From: Brevundimonas sp.
Lineage (GTDB): Bacteria > Pseudomonadota > Alphaproteobacteria > Caulobacterales > Caulobacteraceae
DNA length: 64,000 nucleotides
Direction: 5' to 3'
NCBI RefSeq assembly: GCF_016742135.1
Contig: NZ_JACVCG010000001.1
Span: forward strand, 496,001-560,000
Shown here: positions 50,043-59,792 of the stretch, piece by piece
Position numbering within the stretch: the first letter of the stretch is position 1
Layout: each line of letters starts with the position of its first letter
Position numbers and translations under genes: made by a program
Notes under the pieces: generated by a model
What the model was told of the DNA's origin: nothing
What the model saw: only the letters and a program-made list of their open reading frames with translations
Databases searched by the model: none

Positions 50043-52823
50043 TTGACCGACGAATTCTCCGATCACGCTGACCCGTCCGCAATTCCCGGCTGCGGGGATG
50101 GCGGCCACATAGACAACATCACCATCGAGGACGAACTGCGCCGTTCGTACCTCGACTATGCGATGAGCGTCATCGTCAGCCGCGCCCTGCCGGACGTGCG
50201 TGACGGTCTGAAACCTGTTCACCGTCGCATCCTGTATTCGATGCACGACCTGAACATGACGCCCGAGCGCGCCTATTCGAAGTGCGCACGGGTGGTCGGT
50301 GACGTGCTGGGTCGGTTCCACCCCCACGGCGATGCCTCGGTCTATATGGCGCTGGTGCGCATGGCGCAGCCCTTCTCGATGGGGCTGATGCTGGTCGATG
50401 GTCAGGGCAATTTCGGCTCGGTGGACGGCGATATGCCGGCCTCCATGCGATATACCGAGGCCCGGATGGCACCAGCGGCCGTTGCCCTGTTGACCGACAT
50501 CGACAAGGACACAGTCGATTTCCAGCCGAACTACGACGAGAAGGAACTGGAGCCCGTCGTCCTGCCGGCGCGGATTCCGAACCTGCTGGTCAACGGCGCG
50601 GGCGGCATCGCCGTCGGCATGGCGACCAACATCCCGCCTCATAATCTGGGTGAGGTCGTGGATGGGGCTGTGGCCCTGCTGGATGACCCTGACATGGGCG
50701 ATGAAGCCCTGCTGGACATCGTTCCGGGCCCCGATTTCCCGACCGGTGGCGAGATCATGGGCCGCACCGCGCCGCGCAATGCGCTGCGTGAGGGGCGCGG
50801 CTCGATCATCGTGCGCGGCAAGGCCACGATCGAGGAAATCCGCAAGGATCGCGAGGCCATCATCATTACGGAACTGCCGTTCCAGGTGAACAAGCAGACC
50901 CTGATCGAGCGTATCGCCGAAATGGTGCGCGAAAAGCGTCTGGAAGGCATTTCCGACGTGCGCGACGAGTCCGACCGTCAGGGAATGCGCATCGTTATCG
51001 AGCTGAAGCGCGAGGCTTCCGGCGACGTCATCCTGAACCAGCTGTACCGCTACACGGCCCTGCAGAGTTCGTTCGGCGTGAACATGCTGGCCTTGAACCA
51101 GGGCCGGCCGGAGCAGATGGGCCTGCGCCGCATGCTGGAGGCCTTCCTCGATTTCCGCGAGGAGGTGGTGGTCCGGCGCGTCAAGTTCGAGTTGGGCAAG
51201 GCGCGCGACCGGGGCCATGTGCTGGTCGGTCTGGCCGTGGCCGTGGCCAATATCGACGAGGTGATCCATATCATCCGCTCGTCGGTTGATCCGGCCGAGG
51301 CCCGCGAGCGCTTGCAGGCCAAATCGTGGCCGGTGGGCGATATGATGGCTCTGGTCGAGCTGATTGCCGATCCGCGCACTGTGCTGGTCGAGGGTGACAA
51401 GATCCGCCTGACCGATGAGCAGGCCCGCGCCATCCTGGCCCTGACGCTCAGCCGCCTGACCGGACTGGGCCGTGACGACATCTTTGGTGAGGCCCGGGGT
51501 CTTGCCGATACCATCCAGGGGCACCTGACCATCCTGTCGGATCGCAAGCATGTGCTGGCTCTTATCCGCGAGGATCTGATCGCCGTGCGTGATCAGTTCG
51601 CCGTGCCGCGCCGAACCCTGATCGGCGAGGGCGACGCCGAGATGGAGGACGAGGACCTGATCCCGCGGGAGGACATGGTCGTCACCGTCACCCACGGTGG
51701 TTACGTCAAGCGCGTGGCCCTGAACGCCTATCGGACGCAGCACCGCGGCGGCAAGGGTCGCTCGGGCGTGGCCATGAAGGATGACGATGCCGTCGTCGGC
51801 GTGTTCTCGGCCTCGACCCATACGCCGGTGCTGTTCTTTGCGTCGAACGGCAAGGCCTACAAGCTCAAGGTATGGCGCCTGCCCCTGGGTGGGCCGACCT
51901 CGCGCGGCAAGGCGTTCGTCAATCTGCTGCCGATCGATCCGGGCGACAGCATCATGAATGTGCTGCCCCTGCCCGAGAACGAGTCCGAGTGGGACAATTA
52001 CGACATCATGTTCGCCACCCGGTCGGGCGACGTGCGCCGCAACAAGCTGTCGGACTTCGCCACCGTGAACCGGGCCGGCAAGATCGCCATGGAGCTTGAG
52101 GAAGGCGACCACATGGTCGGTGTCAGCCTGTGCCGGGCGGATGACGACATAATGCTGACCACGGCCATGGGCCGTGCCATCCGGTTCAAGGCCGATGACG
52201 TCCGCGTCTTCAAGGGCCGCAAGTCGACCGGGGTCCGTGGCGTACGGCTGCAGCCGACGGACGAGGTCATCTCCATGGCTGTGCTGGCCCGGGTCGACGC
52301 CACGCCCGAGGAGCGCGCGGCCTATGTCAAACACGCCAATGCCATGCGCCGCGCTGCGGGTGAGGGCGAGGACGAAACCCCGCTCGAGACGGAGGATGAC
52401 GCCGTCGCCGAGGCCCCGATCTCGCCCGAACGTATCGCCGAACTGGGCGCGGCCGAACAGTTCATCCTGACCATCACCGAGACCGGCTTCGGCAAGCGAT
52501 CGTCTGCCTATGAGTACCGGCGGACGGCCCGGGGCGGGCAGGGGCTGACAGCCCATGGTCTGGGCGGACGCGCGGGCAACCGCCTGGCAGCGTCATTCCC
52601 GGTCGAGGAGACGGACGATCTGCTGCTGGTGACCTCGGGTGGACAGATGATCCGGACGCCGGTCAGCCAGATCCGCGTGGTCGGTCGTTCCAGCCAGGGC
52701 GTGACGGTCTTCCGCACGGCGGAGGGCGAAAAGGTCGTGTCCGTTGAACGTCTCGCCGAAACGCCCGGCGACGACGAGATGCCGGGCGGTGATGTCGTCG
52801 TTGGTGAGCCCGACGGGAGCTGA
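50043..52823 (+). CDS. gyrA: DNA gyrase subunit A
   Basis: A 926-residue type II topoisomerase subunit that introduces negative supercoils with GyrB. The catalytic Tyr is at 137 ([10 protein letters not shown]) and the GyrA box is [10 protein letters not shown] near residue 561, which separates it from ParC; C-terminal beta-pinwheel blades follow. The quinolone region reads [10 protein letters not shown]: Ala98 and Met102 stand at E. coli positions Ser83 and Asp87. The TTG start at 50043 is the only early in-frame option that keeps the conserved N-terminus ([19 protein letters not shown]). Followed after 5 bases by an aminotransferase gene. Confidence 0.96.
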   Translation: MTDEFSDHADPSAIPGCGDGGHIDNITIEDELRRSYLDYAMSVIVSRALPDVRDGLKPVHRRILYSMHDLNMTPERAYSKCARVVGDVLGRFHPHGDASVYMALVRMAQPFSMGLMLVDGQGNFGSVDGDMPASMRYTEARMAPAAVALLTDIDKDTVDFQPNYDEKELEPVVLPARIPNLLVNGAGGIAVGMATNIPPHNLGEVVDGAVALLDDPDMGDEALLDIVPGPDFPTGGEIMGRTAPRNALREGRGSIIVRGKATIEEIRKDREAIIITELPFQVNKQTLIERIAEMVREKRLEGISDVRDESDRQGMRIVIELKREASGDVILNQLYRYTALQSSFGVNMLALNQGRPEQMGLRRMLEAFLDFREEVVVRRVKFELGKARDRGHVLVGLAVAVANIDEVIHIIRSSVDPAEARERLQAKSWPVGDMMALVELIADPRTVLVEGDKIRLTDEQARAILALTLSRLTGLGRDDIFGEARGLADTIQGHLTILSDRKHVLALIREDLIAVRDQFAVPRRTLIGEGDAEMEDEDLIPREDMVVTVTHGGYVKRVALNAYRTQHRGGKGRSGVAMKDDDAVVGVFSASTHTPVLFFASNGKAYKLKVWRLPLGGPTSRGKAFVNLLPIDPGDSIMNVLPLPENESEWDNYDIMFATRSGDVRRNKLSDFATVNRAGKIAMELEEGDHMVGVSLCRADDDIMLTTAMGRAIRFKADDVRVFKGRKSTGVRGVRLQPTDEVISMAVLARVDATPEERAAYVKHANAMRRAAGEGEDETPLETEDDAVAEAPISPERIAELGAAEQFILTITETGFGKRSSAYEYRRTARGGQGLTAHGLGGRAGNRLAASFPVEETDDLLLVTSGGQMIRTPVSQIRVVGRSSQGVTVFRTAEGEKVVSVERLAETPGDDEMPGGDVVVGEPDGS

Positions 52824-52828
52824 CGATC

Positions 52829-53632
52829 TTGGCGGTCGGCGACCTCTGGATCGACGGAGCACCGGCGACGGTTGAGGATCTGACGCATCAGGCCCTGGTC
52901 AACTATGGCGCCTATACATCGTTTGCAGTGTCCTCGGGGGCCGTACGGGGGCTGGATCGGCATCTGGCGCGCCTGAGCCATGCAGGCCACACGATGTTCG
53001 GCGCGGCCGTGCCTGAGGCCGAGGTGCAGGGACGGGTTCGGCAGGCGCTTGGCGAGCGGTCCGATGCCTTTGTGCGGGTCAGTCTGTTCTCACGGGATAT
53101 CAGCCCGCGGGCCCCGACCCACGAGGGCCGGCCAAGCGTGATGGTCAGCGTCTTTCCGCCCGTGGCCCCCCTCGGCGAGGCACCGTTGAGGCTGCAGCCA
53201 TTGACCTATAGCCGGGAGACGCCAGACCTGAAGCATGTGGCGACGATGGGACTGATCCGGGCGCGCAGACAGGCCCGTCTGTCCGGGTTCGATGATGCCC
53301 TGTTTGTGGACCCCGAGGGGCGCATTTCCGAAGGCAGCCTCTGGAATATCGGCTTCGTCAGGGGGGGGACGGTGGTCTGGCCCAAGGCACCCATGCTGGA
53401 AGGTGTCGCCCAGGCCCTGATCAGGGCGCATCTTGAGGATGTCGGCCTGAAACAGGAAACCCGGGTGGTAAGGCTCGATGATCTGGCGGGCTTTGAGGGC
53501 GCTTTCATCACCAACAGCGCGACACCGGCCTGTGGTGTTGCGGCCATCGGGGACTACGCATTTTCCGTCAACGCCCAGGCCATCGCCAAGGTCGCCGACG
53601 CGTGGTCTCGGGCCCGGCCTCAGCCGCTCTAG
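52829..53632 (+). CDS. Class IV aminotransferase (PLP)
   Basis: A 267-residue fold-type IV PLP enzyme, the family of branched-chain aminotransferase and aminodeoxychorismate lyase. The Schiff-base Lys is in TPDLKHVATMG near residue 132, and ALFVDPEGRISEGSLWNIGFV and FITNSATPACGVAAIG supply the PLP and substrate sites. The exact substrate is not clear; it is shorter than IlvE. Start TTG 52829 is 5 bases after gyrA with GGGAG upstream and could be translationally coupled. Confidence 0.82.
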   Translation: MAVGDLWIDGAPATVEDLTHQALVNYGAYTSFAVSSGAVRGLDRHLARLSHAGHTMFGAAVPEAEVQGRVRQALGERSDAFVRVSLFSRDISPRAPTHEGRPSVMVSVFPPVAPLGEAPLRLQPLTYSRETPDLKHVATMGLIRARRQARLSGFDDALFVDPEGRISEGSLWNIGFVRGGTVVWPKAPMLEGVAQALIRAHLEDVGLKQETRVVRLDDLAGFEGAFITNSATPACGVAAIGDYAFSVNAQAIAKVADAWSRARPQPL

Positions 53633-53682
53633 GAGCCGGGCGCGACCGATGCTAAGCCCGGAAGACTGAGGGAGGCCGACAC

Positions 53683-54171
53683 ATGCGCATCGGGCTGTAT
53701 CCGGGAACCTTCGATCCCGTCACCAATGGCCATATGGACATCATCGGCCGCGCCGTGAAGCTGGTTGATCGTCTCGTGATCGGCGTCGCCAGGAACGACG
53801 ACAAGGGCCCCCTGTTCACAACCGCAGAGCGGGTCGAGATGCTGAAGGCCGAGGTTGCGACCCTTAACGCGGACATTGTGGTTCAGCCCTTTGATACGCT
53901 GTTGATGCATTTCGCGGAATCACTGGATGCCAATGTCATCGTGCGCGGTTTGCGCGCGGTCGCCGACTTTGAGTACGAGTTCCAGATGACGGCCATGAAC
54001 CAGCGTCTGAACAGTGACATCGAGACCGTGTTTCTGATGGCGGATCCCCGGCACCAGGCGATCGCCTCGCGGCTGGTCAAGGAGATCGCCCGACTGGACG
54101 GGAAGATCGAAAGTTTTGTCAGCCCGGCTGTCGCGGAACGTGTCCGGGCCCGGGTCAAGGGTAGAGACTGA
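53683..54171 (+). CDS. coaD: Phosphopantetheine adenylyltransferase
   Basis: Penultimate step of coenzyme A biosynthesis: 4'-phosphopantetheine plus ATP to dephospho-CoA. The 162-residue product has the nucleotidyl-transferase motif GTFDPVTNGHMDII at residues 8-21 and the VRGLRAVADFEYEFQM segment, both diagnostic. ATG 53683 has GGGAGG upstream. Followed closely by two cyclophilin genes. Confidence 0.97.
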   Translation: MRIGLYPGTFDPVTNGHMDIIGRAVKLVDRLVIGVARNDDKGPLFTTAERVEMLKAEVATLNADIVVQPFDTLLMHFAESLDANVIVRGLRAVADFEYEFQMTAMNQRLNSDIETVFLMADPRHQAIASRLVKEIARLDGKIESFVSPAVAERVRARVKGRD

Positions 54172-54177
54172 CAGGTG

Positions 54178-55035
54178 ATGATTATGCTGATGAGATCCGG
54201 TCGCGCATTGCTTCTGTCCGCTCTGCTGCTGGGCGTGGCTCCGCTGCCCGTACAGGCGCAAGAGGCGTCCAGTTGGCGCACCGTCCCGTCGGAACGCCTT
54301 TTGGTGATCGAGACCAGCAAGGGCCGGGTCCTGGTGGAACTGTTTCCGGATGTCGCACCGGCCCATGTCGAACGGGTGGCCACCTTGGCGGATCAGGGCT
54401 TTTATGATGGCCATACGTTCCACCGGGTGATTGAAGGCTTCATGGCCCAGACGGGTGATCCCATGGGGACAGGCGGCGGCGGCAGTCATCTGGCCAACGT
54501 CCCGGCCGAACTGAATTTCCGTCGGGGTCGCGATGCCGGCTTTGTGCTGGTCGAGGGCAGTGGCCCCGGCCTGCGAGGCGTCATGCGAGGTCTGTCGATC
54601 ACGACCCAGCCGGACAGCCAGATGATGGTGACTGCGGATTTCAAGGTGGGTGCACAGGGGCTGTTTTGTCCCGGTGTCGTCGGCATGGCCCGTGCGGGCA
54701 GCCTGGACAGTGCCAACAGCCAGTTCTTTCTGATGACGGGGCGGGAGGATGAGCTGAACGGCCTTTACACGCCCTTCGGTCGGATCGTGGATGGGCTGGA
54801 CGTCGTCAAGACTCTCAAGGCCGGGCCCCAGAGCGACAACGGCCGGGTCGGCGAAAACCCGGACACCCTTGTGCGTGTGCGAACGGCGGCGTCGCTGCCC
54901 GAGGCGGAACGTCCAACGGTGCAGGTTCTGAATGATGGAAGTCCCGAGGCGGCGCAGCTTATTGCCGAGGCCCGCACCGCACGGGGCGCGAACTTCAACA
55001 TCTGCGACATTCAGTTGCCGTCGCGGGTACAGTAA
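54178..55035 (+). CDS. Periplasmic peptidyl-prolyl cis-trans isomerase (cyclophilin type)
   Basis: A 285-residue exported cyclophilin that catalyses proline isomerisation during protein folding. Signal peptide GRALLLSALLLGVAPLPVQAQ; cyclophilin core with TFHRVIEGFMAQTGDPMGTG (catalytic Arg in FHRV) and GMARAGSLDSANSQFFLM. The core carries about 40 extra residues and a C-terminal tail ending ANFNICDIQL. ATG 54178 or 54184 are both possible. It is paired with a paralogue 22 bases downstream. Confidence 0.88.
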   Translation: MIMLMRSGRALLLSALLLGVAPLPVQAQEASSWRTVPSERLLVIETSKGRVLVELFPDVAPAHVERVATLADQGFYDGHTFHRVIEGFMAQTGDPMGTGGGGSHLANVPAELNFRRGRDAGFVLVEGSGPGLRGVMRGLSITTQPDSQMMVTADFKVGAQGLFCPGVVGMARAGSLDSANSQFFLMTGREDELNGLYTPFGRIVDGLDVVKTLKAGPQSDNGRVGENPDTLVRVRTAASLPEAERPTVQVLNDGSPEAAQLIAEARTARGANFNICDIQLPSRVQ

Positions 55036-55057
55036 GCGATCGAGGGGAGGGGAGCGC

Positions 55058-55975
55058 ATGTGCCCTGCAAACGCGATGAAGGTTCTGTCGGGCATGATGG
55101 TGCTGGCGCTGGCCACGCCAGCCGCAGGACAGGAGGCAGCCCCTCCGGCCCAACCCGTTGAGGTGCCGCAGGCTACGGTGGCGCAACCTCCCTCCCAGGA
55201 CTGGCGTCTGGTCGCCCCGGAGAACCTGCTGATCATTGACACGACCAGGGGACGCATCCTGGTCGAGCTGGCCCCGGCCATCGCACCCCTGCACGTTGAG
55301 CGAATTCGTCTGCTGTCCGGGATCGGATTCTATGACGGCCTGGCCTGGCATCGAGTGATCGACTGGTTCATGGCCCAGACGGGTGATCCTCTGGGCACGG
55401 GCGAGGGCCAGAGCGCCTATCCCGACCTGCCGGGTGAGTTCACCTTCCGCCGGGGCCCGGACATGGACTTCGCGCCCGTAGCGGCGCCGATGGGGGCCCT
55501 GCTGGGCTTTGTCGGATCGCTTCCGGTCCAGACCCAGCCCGCCGAGCTGATGTCCCGCACCAGTGACGGCAAGGTGCATGGCTGGGCGGTGTATTGTCCC
55601 GGCGTGGCCGGCATGGCGCGAGACGAGAACCCCGATACCGCCAATAGCCAGTTCTTCCTGATGCGCCAGGCCTATCCGTCCCTGGACAAGCGCTACACCG
55701 TCTGGGGCCGGGTAATCGCGGGCCTGGATGTCGTGCGCGCGCTCAAGACCGGAGAGGAGCCCAGTGGCATGGTGCCGGGAGAGCCGGATCGCATGCTCCG
55801 CGTCCGCGTCGCCTCTGACCTTCCGGTCGAGAGCCGACCGGCGGCCCGGGTGCTGGACGCGGGTTCGCCGATTTTCGCCACCACCATCGCGAGCGTCCGC
55901 CTTCACCGGGGTGCCGACTTTTCGATCTGCGATCTGGAATTGCCGGTGCAGGTCAGCGACCCGGCCTTCCGCTGA
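55058..55975 (+). CDS. Second periplasmic cyclophilin-type isomerase
   Basis: A 305-residue paralogue of the preceding gene with the same layout: signal peptide (MMVLALATPAAGQ), cyclophilin core (AWHRVIDWFMAQTGDPLGTG; DENPDTANSQFFLM) and the same tail (ADFSICDLEL). The catalytic Arg is kept, but the usual Phe before it is Trp (WHRV instead of FHRV). GAGGGGAGGGGAG precedes ATG 55058. The shared tail and insertions indicate a local tandem duplication. Confidence 0.88.
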   Translation: MCPANAMKVLSGMMVLALATPAAGQEAAPPAQPVEVPQATVAQPPSQDWRLVAPENLLIIDTTRGRILVELAPAIAPLHVERIRLLSGIGFYDGLAWHRVIDWFMAQTGDPLGTGEGQSAYPDLPGEFTFRRGPDMDFAPVAAPMGALLGFVGSLPVQTQPAELMSRTSDGKVHGWAVYCPGVAGMARDENPDTANSQFFLMRQAYPSLDKRYTVWGRVIAGLDVVRALKTGEEPSGMVPGEPDRMLRVRVASDLPVESRPAARVLDAGSPIFATTIASVRLHRGADFSICDLELPVQVSDPAFR

Positions 55976-55976
55976 T

Positions 55977-57038
55977 CTAGCGACGGCCCCGGGAGCGACG
56001 TCGGCGCCGCCTGTTCGAGCGCATCCGTTCCAGCAAGAGGCCCTCGCGCAGGCCCCGGTCGGCGACGCGGACGCGCTCGCACGGCCAGGCGCGCTGGACC
56101 GCTTCAAGGATCGCGGCACCCGCCATGACCAGATCGGCCCGATCGGGACCGATGCAGGGGTTGCGGGCTCGCCCCTCGGGCCCCAGGTCGAGCAGTAGTC
56201 GGGCTGCCGTTTCGCAGTCGTTTCGTGTCATCCACAGCCCGTCGACGCGGTCGCGCTGATAGCGGGGCAGTTTGAGATGGATGCCCGCCAGACTGGTGAT
56301 CGCGCCCGAGGTGCCAACCAGGTGGGCACGCCCTTCATCGAACAGCGCCTTGACCGCCCCATTGACCGGGGCGGCTTCGATGGCCCGGGACATGTGGGCC
56401 ACCATGGATTCGTACCAGACCAGGGGGTCGACGGGCGTCTCCGGGTGCCCTTCAGCCAGGGTGACCACGCCGACCGGTGCCGACATCCAGCCGACCGTCT
56501 CAAAACCCCGTTCGGTACTCATCAACCAGGACAGTTCGGTCGATCCGCCACCGACATCCACCACCAGAACCGCCTGTGACCGGCTATCCAGCAGATTGCG
56601 GCATCCCTCGACGGAAAGGCGGGCTTCCTCATCGGGGGTAATGATGCGCAGCTTCAGCCCGGTACCCACACGGACCCGCTCGATGAATTCAGGTCCGTTC
56701 TCGGCCGCGCGACAGGCCTGGGTGGCGACGGCCGCAATCCGCTCCGAAGGAAGGTTCTTCTTGGCGACCCGCTCGGCGCAGATGGCCAGGGCCTCATAGG
56801 CACGGTCCATGGCGTCATCCGTCAGGCGTCCGGTGCGACTGACGCCTTCGCCCAGCCTGACAATGCGACTGAATGAATCGACCACCCTGAAGCCGTCACG
56901 CGTGGGGCGCGCGATCAGAAGGCGACAATTGTTGGTCCCCAGATCAAGGGCGCCATAGAGTTGCGGCGCAGTGGCCGCATCGCCAGGGCGGGGGGACCTT
57001 CCGTCGCGCTCCGCGGGCGCGCCGTCGATCTCCGGCAT
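55977..57038 (-). CDS. Ppx/GppA-type exopolyphosphatase/pppGpp phosphatase
   Basis: A 353-residue member of the ASKHA superfamily acting on polyphosphate or pppGpp. Phosphate-binding loops are ALDLGTNNCRLLIA near residue 30 and VVDVGGGSTELSWL near residue 158; LVGTSGAITSLAGIHL follows. It lacks the C-terminal HD domain of longer Ppx enzymes and ends in a basic tail (RSNRRRRRRSRGRR) that might contact nucleic acid or polyphosphate. Convergent with the second cyclophilin gene. Confidence 0.9.
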   Translation of the reverse strand: MPEIDGAPAERDGRSPRPGDAATAPQLYGALDLGTNNCRLLIARPTRDGFRVVDSFSRIVRLGEGVSRTGRLTDDAMDRAYEALAICAERVAKKNLPSERIAAVATQACRAAENGPEFIERVRVGTGLKLRIITPDEEARLSVEGCRNLLDSRSQAVLVVDVGGGSTELSWLMSTERGFETVGWMSAPVGVVTLAEGHPETPVDPLVWYESMVAHMSRAIEAAPVNGAVKALFDEGRAHLVGTSGAITSLAGIHLKLPRYQRDRVDGLWMTRNDCETAARLLLDLGPEGRARNPCIGPDRADLVMAGAAILEAVQRAWPCERVRVADRGLREGLLLERMRSNRRRRRRSRGRR

Positions 57039-57181
57039 GGCCGAACTTTCAAAGGGGGAGCCAAAGTGGTCCCCGTCTCCGACAGACTAACCAGATGGGA
57101 TCGTCCGCGCCAAGCCAGTCTGTCATGAAAATGAACAGAAGCGTCGGAGGAGGCTCAGAACCGCCCTGCCAGACTGTGCCC

Positions 57182-57496
57182 ATGATGAAGACCAAAGCCG
57201 CCAAATTCGGACTGGGTCAGAGCGTTCGCCAGAGGGATGACGCTTTCAACGGCATCGTCGTGGATGTTGATGCGAGCTATGATGGGCCGATCGATGAGAC
57301 CGGGGCCGTGTCCACCGATCAGCCCTTCTACAAGGTGCTCGTGCTGGAAGAGTCGTCGGGGATCCTGGTCTATGCGGCTGAGCAAAGCCTTACGGTCGGT
57401 CCCGAGCCGGGGGATGCAGCCCTTCCTCACCTGGAGCGTTGGTTCACCCATGACGATCAGGGGCGCCTGCAGCCCCGGTTTGTCCAGTTGCATTGA
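57182..57496 (+). CDS. hspQ: Heat shock protein HspQ
   Basis: A 104-residue HspQ-family protein, which binds hemimethylated DNA and acts as a specificity factor for the Lon protease in enterobacteria. Family features: KFGLGQSVRQRDDAFNGIVVDVDASY and QPFYKVLVLEESSGILVYAAEQSL. Two ATGs (57182 and 57185) are possible. The 140 bases upstream show no other gene. Monocistronic. Confidence 0.9.
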   Translation: MMKTKAAKFGLGQSVRQRDDAFNGIVVDVDASYDGPIDETGAVSTDQPFYKVLVLEESSGILVYAAEQSLTVGPEPGDAALPHLERWFTHDDQGRLQPRFVQLH

Positions 57497-57579
57497 GGGT
57501 GACTGACGCCGGTCGTATGGCCCTTGGTGTCACGAGCGCCTAGGATGCCCGTCCGTTCAGCCGATGCGAAGGGGACCCC

Positions 57580-58455
57580 ATGTCCGATTTCGAACATGTC
57601 TTTGAAGCGCCGCCCGAGGGAGCTGCCGAAGACTGGACCATTCCGCAGAACTGGTCAGCCTATACCCCTGTCGAGCACGATACCTGGAACACCCTGTATG
57701 CACGGCAGATGAAAATCCTGCCCGGGCGTGCCAGCCAAGCCTTTCTGAATGGGCTGAAGGCGCTGGACCTGAACACAGGCGGAATTCCTGACTTCGAGGC
57801 GATGAATCCCCGGCTTCAGGCCCTGACCGGCTGGACGGTGGTGTGTGTGCCGGGTCTGGTGCCGGACGATGTGTTCTTTGATCATCTGGCCAACCGGCGC
57901 TTCCCGTCCGGCCAGTTCATCCGCAGACCCGATCAGCTGGATTATCTTCAGGAGCCCGACATCTTCCATGATGTGTTCGGCCATGTGCCCATGCTGACCG
58001 ATCCCGACTTCGCCGCCTATATGGAGGCTTACGGCAAGGGAGGGCAGCGGGCGGCCAGGCGGGGCATGCTGACCCATCTGGCCCGGCTGTACTGGTATAC
58101 GGTCGAGTTCGGCCTGATGAAGGAAGGCGATGACCTGCGCATCTATGGCGCGGGGATTGTGTCCTCCTCGACCGAGAGCGTGTTCGCTCTTGAAGACCCG
58201 TCGCCGAACCGGCTGGGCTTTGATCTGGAGCGGGTGATGCGCACCCTCTATCGCATTGACGATTTCCAGCAGGTCTATTTCGTCATCGATAGTCTGGAAG
58301 CCCTGAAGGACGAGACCTTGAAGGACTTCGGCCCGATCTATGACCGCCTCGAGGGCCAGGACGACATCGCCATCGACGCCATCCTGCCGAGCGACACGGT
58401 CTTTACCCGCGGCACCCAGGCCTATGCGGCGAAGGGTGGCCGGTTCGCCGCCTAG
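57580..58455 (+). CDS. phhA: Phenylalanine 4-monooxygenase
   Basis: Tetrahydropterin- and iron-dependent hydroxylase that converts phenylalanine to tyrosine. The 291-residue product has the iron-binding FHDVFGHVPML motif (two His) near residue 127 and the third ligand Glu in the LYWYTVEFGLM segment; RRPDQLDYLQEPDIFHD is typical. No regulatory ACT domain, as in bacterial enzymes. AAGGGGACCCC precedes ATG 57580. Convergent with astB (4-base overlap). No pterin recycling gene is adjacent. Confidence 0.95.
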   Translation: MSDFEHVFEAPPEGAAEDWTIPQNWSAYTPVEHDTWNTLYARQMKILPGRASQAFLNGLKALDLNTGGIPDFEAMNPRLQALTGWTVVCVPGLVPDDVFFDHLANRRFPSGQFIRRPDQLDYLQEPDIFHDVFGHVPMLTDPDFAAYMEAYGKGGQRAARRGMLTHLARLYWYTVEFGLMKEGDDLRIYGAGIVSSSTESVFALEDPSPNRLGFDLERVMRTLYRIDDFQQVYFVIDSLEALKDETLKDFGPIYDRLEGQDDIAIDAILPSDTVFTRGTQAYAAKGGRFAA

Positions 58456-59792
58456 GCGCGCTGGAACGGATAGAAGTCGCTGCCCAGCGCGAGGATGCCG
58501 GTCAGCTCATCCAGCGCCCCCCGGGACTCCTTCAGCAGCTCCGGATCGGCGAGGTCTTCCGGACTCAGCGTCTCACGATACCATCGGTGGGCCCAGTCGC
58601 CGAGACGGGCATACAGATCATCCGTCAGACGCATGTAGGGGTTGGTGGCCGCCAGTTCGGCCTCGGTCAGCACGACGCGCAGGCGCAGGCAGGCGGGCCC
58701 GCCTCCGTTCATCATCGACTGGCGCACATCGACGTAGCGCACCTGATCGATCGGACCGTTGGAGGCGGCGATCCGTTCGGCGACCGCATGGCTGCGGGGA
58801 TTGTCCCGGGTCTCGGTCGGGCAGATCAGCATCAGCCGGTCCTCGCCGGGCACCTGGATCAGCATGGAGTTGAACAGATAGCTGCTGATGGCGTCGGCGA
58901 GCGGCAGGTCGGCGGCGGAGACCTCGACAAAGATCGGCTCGAACCGGCCCCCGGCAGCCCTGCGGATCGTATCCAGCGTCACGGCTGTGTCCTCAAACGC
59001 CAGCTCGTGGAAGAACAGGGTGTTGAGTGCTCCCACGCAGACCACGTCGTTGTGAAACGTCCCCCCTGCGATCGCCGCCCGGCCCTGACGCGGGAAGACT
59101 GCGCCGCTTGCACCGTGACGGCGGACGATGGCCTGTGAGGCCTCATGCGTCTGGCGCGCGGGGTAGGGGCCGTCCCAGCCCTCCCAGGCTTCTCGCCCCC
59201 AGACCAGCAGATTGACGCCCGGAGCTCCGTGCTCGGCACACAGGCGGACGTGGTTCGCCGCACCTTCGTCGGCGAGATGGCTGACGCCGGGCAAGGCGTC
59301 ATGCACGGCAAAGCGCGAGCGGTCAGGGAACAGGGCGTCCAGCGACCGCTTCGTCTGCGGGTGCTCCAACGAGCGGTGCAGGTTGGTCACCAGATTGGCG
59401 GGGGTGAAATGCACCCGCCCATCGCCGGAGTCGGCGCTGGGCGTCACGGTTGCGGCATTGGCGGCCCACATGGATGAGGCCGAGCAGGCGGCGGCGGCAA
59501 AGGTGGGTGCATCTGCCCAGGCCCGCTTGAGTATCTGTGCGTCCGATCCGGTAAAACCGAGACCTCGGAGGAAGGCGATATCGGGCCGCTCCTGCGGGGG
59601 CAGCACGAACTGCGGCAGGCCGAGGTCGGCCAGCACCTTCATCTTGTCCAGGCCCTGCCGTACGGCGGCGCGCGGGTTGGAGGGTTTGCCCGCATGCAGG
59701 CTCGACGCCAGATTGCCCGGCGACAGGCCGGCATAGGAGTGGGTAGGGCCGATCAGCCCGTCGGCGTTGGCTTCAACAGCAGTTGAGGTCAC
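58452..59792 (-). CDS. astB: N-succinylarginine dihydrolase
   Basis: Second step of the arginine succinyltransferase pathway: N2-succinylarginine to N2-succinylornithine, 2 NH3 and CO2. The 446-residue protein begins with the typical NADGLIGPTHSYAGLSPGN and shows GGTFHNDVVCVG and MMNGGGPACLRLRVVL with the catalytic Cys. A GTG start at 59792 overlaps the astD stop (GTGA). Last gene of the operon in this window. Confidence 0.95.
   Translation of the reverse strand: MTSTAVEANADGLIGPTHSYAGLSPGNLASSLHAGKPSNPRAAVRQGLDKMKVLADLGLPQFVLPPQERPDIAFLRGLGFTGSDAQILKRAWADAPTFAAAACSASSMWAANAATVTPSADSGDGRVHFTPANLVTNLHRSLEHPQTKRSLDALFPDRSRFAVHDALPGVSHLADEGAANHVRLCAEHGAPGVNLLVWGREAWEGWDGPYPARQTHEASQAIVRRHGASGAVFPRQGRAAIAGGTFHNDVVCVGALNTLFFHELAFEDTAVTLDTIRRAAGGRFEPIFVEVSAADLPLADAISSYLFNSMLIQVPGEDRLMLICPTETRDNPRSHAVAERIAASNGPIDQVRYVDVRQSMMNGGGPACLRLRVVLTEAELAATNPYMRLTDDLYARLGDWAHRWYRETLSPEDLADPELLKESRGALDELTGILALGSDFYPFQRA

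Noticed and set aside
49806..52556. 916-codon minus-strand frame
   Set aside because: It is the antisense shadow of gyrA.
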